From: Betaproteobacteria bacterium
GTDB taxonomy: Bacteria > Pseudomonadota > Gammaproteobacteria > Burkholderiales > SG8-39
DNA: 5,021 bases
Direction: 5' to 3'
NCBI GenBank assembly: GCA_012274205.1
Contig: JAAOZY010000350.1
Coordinates: 1 to 5,021 of the forward strand
A program made the translations under genes and the position numbers. The notes under the pieces are model-generated. The model did no database searches and had not been told where the DNA came from. It worked only from the letters and a program-made list of their open reading frames with translations. Positions 1-5,021 of the stretch are shown here, piece by piece (positions within the stretch are counted from its first letter, which is position 1; the number at the start of each line of letters is the position of its first letter).

Positions 1-1
1 C

Positions 2-622
2 AAGCAGGTGATCATCACCTGCGACACCTACCCCAAGGACATAGACGGCATTGAGGAGAGGCTCAAGTCGCGATTCTCCTGGGGGCTGTCGGTGGGTATC
101 GAGCCCCCGGAACAGGAGATGCGTGTCGCGATTGTACAAAAGAAGGCGGAGGCGATCGCGGTACGCCTGGACGAAGAAGTCGCGTTCTTCATCGCCAAGC
201 ATATTCGCTCCAATGTGCGCGAACTGGAAGGGGCATTGAAAAGCGTCATTGCGTTTTCCCGATTCAACGGCAAGGACATTTCACTCGATCTAGCCAAAGA
301 GGCGCTCAAGGATCTGCTGTCGGTGCAGAACCGGCAGATTTCGATCGACAACATCCAGAAGACGGTGGCTGAATTCTATAAAATCAAAATTTCCGACATG
401 CACTCGAAAAAGCGCAGCCGCAATGTCGCACGGCCGAGGCAGATGGCCATGGCGCTCGCCAAGGAACTCACCCAACACAGCTTGCCGGACATCGGCGATG
501 CGTTCGGCAACCGTGATCACACGACCGTGCTGCATGCTTGCCGCACCATTGCCTCACTGCGCGAAAAGCACACCGAAATCAACCACGACTATCACGTCCT
601 GGAACAGGTGCTTAAGGGATGA
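2..622 (+). CDS. dnaA: Chromosomal replication initiator DnaA (5'-truncated)
   Basis: DnaA is the cytoplasmic AAA+ ATPase that binds DnaA boxes at oriC, melts the duplex and loads the replicative helicase. The reading frame is open to the left window edge, so the start, the helicase-interaction domain and Walker A/B lie outside; about 206 C-terminal residues are present. Visible landmarks are the sensor I stretch (TCDTYPKDI), the RLKSRF box holding the arginine finger, the sensor II stretch NVRELEGAL, the linker IDNIQKTVAEFYKIK, and the domain IV DNA-binding part with ARPRQMAMALAKELT and the family signature GDAFGNRDHTTVLHACR. The DHTTV residues that contact the DnaA box in E. coli are intact. 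The protein ends in a normal position for the family (TGA at 620-622). A GTG at 8 is an internal valine codon, not the start. It is followed after 198 bp by dnaN. Identification is secure. Confidence 0.98.
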   Translation, partial: KQVIITCDTYPKDIDGIEERLKSRFSWGLSVGIEPPEQEMRVAIVQKKAEAIAVRLDEEVAFFIAKHIRSNVRELEGALKSVIAFSRFNGKDISLDLAKEALKDLLSVQNRQISIDNIQKTVAEFYKIKISDMHSKKRSRNVARPRQMAMALAKELTQHSLPDIGDAFGNRDHTTVLHACRTIASLREKHTEINHDYHVLEQVLKG

Positions 623-649
623 TACGGGCCAATGACAAGTTAGCGGTTT

Positions 650-728
650 CCTGTGGATTACTTGTGATTTTCCCGGCGCCCCTATTCTGTCCACAAACGA
701 TAAACAAAGATCCACAGGCTTATACAAA
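650..728. promoter_or_regulatory. Cluster of DnaA-box-like sites
   Basis: The core TCCACA of the DnaA box (consensus TTATNCACA) occurs three times in 65 bp: on the minus strand at 652-657 and on the plus strand at 690-695 and 711-716. As 9-mers these are TGTGGATTA at 652-660 (minus-strand reading TAATCCACA, one mismatch), CTGTCCACA at 687-695 (two mismatches) and AGATCCACA at 708-716 (two mismatches). TTATACAAA at 720-728 is a further one-mismatch match. The first and third cores sit in a perfect 9-bp inverted repeat, CCTGTGGAT (650-658) and ATCCACAGG (710-718). None is a perfect consensus box. DnaA binding is inferred from the match and the position next to dnaA. Confidence 0.5.
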
Positions 729-794
729 CAAAGTTGGCGGTATACGTGTATGAATTGGAATGGAAATAGAGAGATGTACCCGGAAAGGCGCGGC

Positions 795-812
795 ATTATC
801 ATCATTATCAGG
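795..812 (+). repeat. Short imperfect tandem repeat just upstream of dnaN
   Basis: Two adjacent 9-bp units, ATTATCATC (795-803) and ATTATCAGG (804-812), share their first seven bases. The second unit runs into the dnaN ribosome binding site. No function can be assigned; it may simply be an AT-rich, unstructured leader that favours ribosome access. Confidence 0.5.
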
Positions 813-815
813 AAG
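810..815 (+). promoter_or_regulatory. Ribosome binding site of dnaN
   Basis: AGGAAG lies five bases before the ATG at 821, with an A/T-only spacer. This supports 821 as the dnaN start, which also gives the expected N-terminus and length. Confidence 0.75.
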
Positions 816-820
816 ATATA

Positions 821-1924
821 ATGAATACTATTAAGATAAATAGGGAGACACTGCTCGAACCGCTCTATGCTGTTTCCGGCATCATCGAGCGCCGCCATAC
901 CTTGCCCATCCTTTCCAACGTCCTGTTGGAACGCAAGGGCAATGACATTACCATCGTCGCGACCGACATTGAGATTCAGATTTCGGCGCGGGCTGTCTGC
1001 GAAGATCCGGGAGACGCAAAGTCGATAACCGTGGGCGCGCGCAAACTGCTGGACATCCTGCGTGCTCTGCCCGAACAATCGGAAGTGACGCTGGCGCTGC
1101 AGGACAAGAAACTTCAGGTAAAGGCGGCCAAAAGCCGGTTCAACCTGCAAACCCTGCCGGCAGAGGACTTTCCGAAACTGTCTCTGGCGGAAGGCGCCAG
1201 CACCAAGCTGAGTCTGCCGCAGAAGGTGCTGAAGCAGCTGTTTCTGTCGGTGCAATATGCGATGGCACAACAGGATATTCGCTACTATCTGAACGGCCTG
1301 CTGCTGGTCTCGGCCGGCGACAAGATCACCGTCGTGGCCACCGACGGGCACCGGCTGGCGCTCGCGAGCGCGGCGCACAAGGTCGAAGGAACGCAGGAAG
1401 TGATCCTGCCGCGCAAGTCCATTCTCGAATTGTCCAAGCTGTTATCGGACAGCGACGACCCGGTGGAAGTGGAACTGTCGCCGACGCAGGCACGCTTCAG
1501 CTTCGGCGGTATCGTTCTGATCTCCAAGCTGGTGGACGGAAAATTTCCCGATTACACCCGCGTGATTCCCACCGCGCATAACAAGAAACTGCTGCTCAAC
1601 CGGGTGCAGCTGCTGCAGGCCCTGCAGCGCGCAGCGATTCTCACCAACGAGAAGTTCAAGGGAGTGCGCTGGGTGCTCGTGGACGGGAGCCTGAAGATCA
1701 TTTGCAGTAACAGCGAGCAGGAGGAGGCGCAGGAGGAGCTCGACGTGAACTACAGCGGCGAGGCCCTGGACATAGGCTTCAACGTCACTTATCTGCAGGA
1801 CGTGCTCAACAATCTGGATTGCGGCGAAGTCGAGTGCGCGCTGGGCGATGCAAATTCCAGCGCCCTAATTACCGTTCCGGGAAACGACAATTTCAAGTAC
1901 GTCGTCATGCCGATGCGCATCTAG
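821..1924 (+). CDS. dnaN: DNA polymerase III beta subunit (sliding clamp)
   Basis: The beta clamp is a ring-shaped homodimer that encircles DNA and tethers DNA polymerase III and many repair and regulatory proteins. The 367-residue length is standard (E. coli has 366), and the ATG at 821 has a good Shine-Dalgarno sequence, so the gene is complete. Three consecutive clamp domains of roughly 120 residues each are expected. Landmarks include RRHTLPIL (24-31) in domain 1, RYYLNGLL (154-161) and ATDGHRLA (173-180) in domain 2, DGKFPDY (239-245), and the C-terminal VVMPMRI (361-367). The last motifs line the hydrophobic pocket that receives clamp-binding peptides of partner proteins, and they look intact. 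It lies 198 bp after dnaA and 68 bp before gyrB in the same direction, so cotranscription with gyrB is likely. Nothing looks disrupted. Confidence 0.98.
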   Translation: MNTIKINRETLLEPLYAVSGIIERRHTLPILSNVLLERKGNDITIVATDIEIQISARAVCEDPGDAKSITVGARKLLDILRALPEQSEVTLALQDKKLQVKAAKSRFNLQTLPAEDFPKLSLAEGASTKLSLPQKVLKQLFLSVQYAMAQQDIRYYLNGLLLVSAGDKITVVATDGHRLALASAAHKVEGTQEVILPRKSILELSKLLSDSDDPVEVELSPTQARFSFGGIVLISKLVDGKFPDYTRVIPTAHNKKLLLNRVQLLQALQRAAILTNEKFKGVRWVLVDGSLKIICSNSEQEEAQEELDVNYSGEALDIGFNVTYLQDVLNNLDCGEVECALGDANSSALITVPGNDNFKYVVMPMRI

Positions 1925-1942
1925 GAAGCAGAGGCAGAAAGC

Positions 1943-1963
1943 ATGCGCGGCCCCCCCGCGCAT
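1943..1963. other. Perfect GC hairpin in the dnaN-gyrB gap
   Basis: ATGCGCGG (1943-1950) pairs perfectly with CCGCGCAT (1956-1963) around a five-C loop. The loop and arm together form a run of seven C (1951-1957). No T-run follows, so it is not a classical intrinsic terminator. It ends 16 bases before the gyrB Shine-Dalgarno sequence. It could slow or partly attenuate readthrough from dnaN, or protect an RNA end. Function is inferred only. Confidence 0.5.
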
Positions 1964-1979
1964 CAGGAAAGTTCGCAGC

Positions 1980-1984
1980 GAAGG
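1980..1984 (+). promoter_or_regulatory. Ribosome binding site of gyrB
   Basis: GAAGG is placed eight bases before the ATG at 1993. It favours this start over the in-frame ATG at 2002 (17 bases away) and over the in-frame upstream extension that would overlap dnaN. Confidence 0.7.
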
Positions 1985-1992
1985 TCACGACA

Positions 1993-4422
<2,430 letters not shown>

Positions 4423-4428
4423 CCGGCC

Positions 4429-4473
4429 CGCGCCGGGGGCGGATCCCGGCGCGCCCCGGACCCTGCCGGGATC
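4429..4473. terminator. Overlapping GC-rich inverted repeats between convergent gyrB and pilU-like gene
   Basis: Two perfect 9-bp inverted repeats share a middle arm. CGCGCCGGG (4429-4437) pairs with CCCGGCGCG (4445-4453) across a 7-nt loop, while GATCCCGGC (4442-4450) pairs with GCCGGGATC (4465-4473) across a 14-nt loop. Only one can form at a time. They fill the 49-bp gap between the two stop codons, and the last arm overlaps the stop codon of the minus-strand gene. Neither strand has a T-run after the stem, so a textbook intrinsic terminator is absent. A bidirectional transcript-ending or RNA-stabilising role is inferred from the convergent position. Confidence 0.5.
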
Positions 4474-5020
4474 AGACGATGTTCAGGTGCTCGATACCGG
4501 CGCTGATGTCGCGGTTCTGCGACTCCTTGCCGTGCAGCTTGATGTTGAGGCGCAGGTCATTGACGGAGTCGGCATTTCTCAGCGCGTCCTCGTAGCTGAT
4601 CTTGCCCGCCTCGTACAGGTCGAACAAGGCCTGGTCGAAGGTCTGCATCCCGAGCTCGCGCGACTTCTTCATGATTTCCTTGATTTCATGCACTTCGCCC
4701 TTGAAGATCAGGTCGGCGATCAGCGGCGAGTTGAGCATGATCTCGATCGCCGCAGCCCGCCCCTTGCCCTCCTTGAGCGGGATCAGCCGCTGCGACACCA
4801 GCGCCTTGAGGTTGAGCGAGAGGTCCATCAGCAGCTGCGCCCGTCGCTCCTCGGGGAAGAAGTTGATGATGCGATCGAGCGCCTGATTGGCGCTGTTCGC
4901 GTGCAGCGTGCCCATGCACAGGTGGCCGGTTTCGGCAAAGGCCACAGCGTGCTCCATAGTCTCCTTGGAGCGGATTTCGCCGATCAGGATCACGTCCGGC
5001 GCCTGGCGCAGGGTATTGTG
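4472..5020 (-). CDS. pilU: PilU-like type IV pilus retraction ATPase (N-terminal part outside window)
   Basis: PilT/PilU proteins are hexameric cytoplasmic ATPases at the base of type IV pili. They drive pilus retraction for twitching motility and DNA uptake, with PilU acting as an accessory to PilT. About 182 C-terminal residues are present, roughly half of the usual PilU length; the start and Walker A lie beyond the right edge. Counting from the first complete codon, the Walker B region is DVILIGEIR (9-17, E15), and the His box runs from AETGHL to GTLH (H33 and H40). PilU rather than PilT is favoured by HANSANQALDRIINFFPEERR, by KGEVHEIKEIM and by the ending MQTFDQALFDLYEAGKISYEDALRNADSVNDLRL, which match my memory of PilU sequences. 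The GTG at 4993 is an internal valine, not a start. The gene converges on gyrB with a 49-bp gap, and no operon partner is visible. Confidence 0.9.
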   Translation of the reverse strand, partial: HNTLRQAPDVILIGEIRSKETMEHAVAFAETGHLCMGTLHANSANQALDRIINFFPEERRAQLLMDLSLNLKALVSQRLIPLKEGKGRAAAIEIMLNSPLIADLIFKGEVHEIKEIMKKSRELGMQTFDQALFDLYEAGKISYEDALRNADSVNDLRLNIKLHGKESQNRDISAGIEHLNIV

Positions 5021-5021
5021 C

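Larger units (their letters stand above)
623..820. promoter_or_regulatory. dnaA-dnaN intergenic region, AT-richer, candidate origin/regulatory spacer
   Basis: This 198-bp gap contains no credible gene. It is visibly richer in A and T than the flanking genes, mainly from about 695 onward. Its left half holds a cluster of DnaA-box-like sites (separate entry) and its right end holds the dnaN ribosome binding site. A dnaN promoter is expected here, but I could not find a convincing -35/-10 pair: TTGTGA (662-667) and TATTCT (683-688) are each 4/6 matches to the sigma-70 hexamers, with a short 15-nt spacer. Bacterial origins are often found next to dnaA, either upstream or between dnaA and dnaN. 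The region upstream of dnaA is not in the window, so the origin cannot be placed with certainty. Confidence 0.55.

Noticed and set aside
662..688. Possible sigma-70 promoter for dnaN (TTGTGA / TATTCT)
   Set aside because: Each hexamer matches only four of six positions and the spacer is 15 nt, which is too weak to annotate as a feature.
554..1378. 274-codon open frame on the minus strand across the dnaA end, the spacer and dnaN
   Set aside because: It is antisense to two conserved genes and to the spacer, is rich in Gln, Arg and His without recognisable motifs, and I could identify no supporting start context.
1819..1992. 58-residue in-frame N-terminal extension of gyrB overlapping dnaN
   Set aside because: GyrB homology begins after 1993, the extension lies mostly inside dnaN in another frame with low-complexity arginine-rich residues, and the Shine-Dalgarno sequence at 1980-1984 supports the start at 1993.

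Overview
This window covers the chromosome replication-initiation locus of a Gram-negative bacterium, most likely a betaproteobacterium. The order is dnaA (3' part) - dnaN - gyrB on the + strand, followed by a convergent pilU-type gene on the - strand that runs off the right end. Three things support the taxonomic guess. The proteins read as typical proteobacterial DnaA, beta clamp and GyrB. GyrB carries the long C-terminal insert of Gram-negative enzymes. There is no recF between dnaN and gyrB, which is the usual state in betaproteobacteria, whereas gammaproteobacteria usually have dnaN-recF-gyrB. Genus cannot be assigned by eye.

Layout: 1-622 is the C-terminal part of DnaA (end of the AAA+ domain and the DNA-binding domain). 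623-820 is a visibly AT-richer spacer with three copies of the DnaA-box core TCCACA, two of them in a 9-bp inverted repeat, so it is a candidate origin or DnaA-regulated region. 821-1924 is a full-length DNA polymerase III beta clamp. 1925-1992 is a 68-bp gap with a perfect GC hairpin built around a run of seven C. 1993-4422 is full-length DNA gyrase subunit B. 4423-4471 is a convergent gap with two overlapping, mutually exclusive GC-rich hairpins. 4472-5021 (-) is the C-terminal half of a PilU-like type IV pilus retraction ATPase.

The three + strand genes act in one process: DnaA opens the origin, the beta clamp tethers the polymerase, and gyrase removes the positive supercoils ahead of the fork. 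The pilU-like gene is functionally unrelated (twitching motility / DNA uptake) and is only a neighbour. All genes look intact apart from truncation by the window edges. I see no mobile element, tRNA/rRNA, CRISPR array or novel system. The non-routine signals are confined to the three intergenic gaps.
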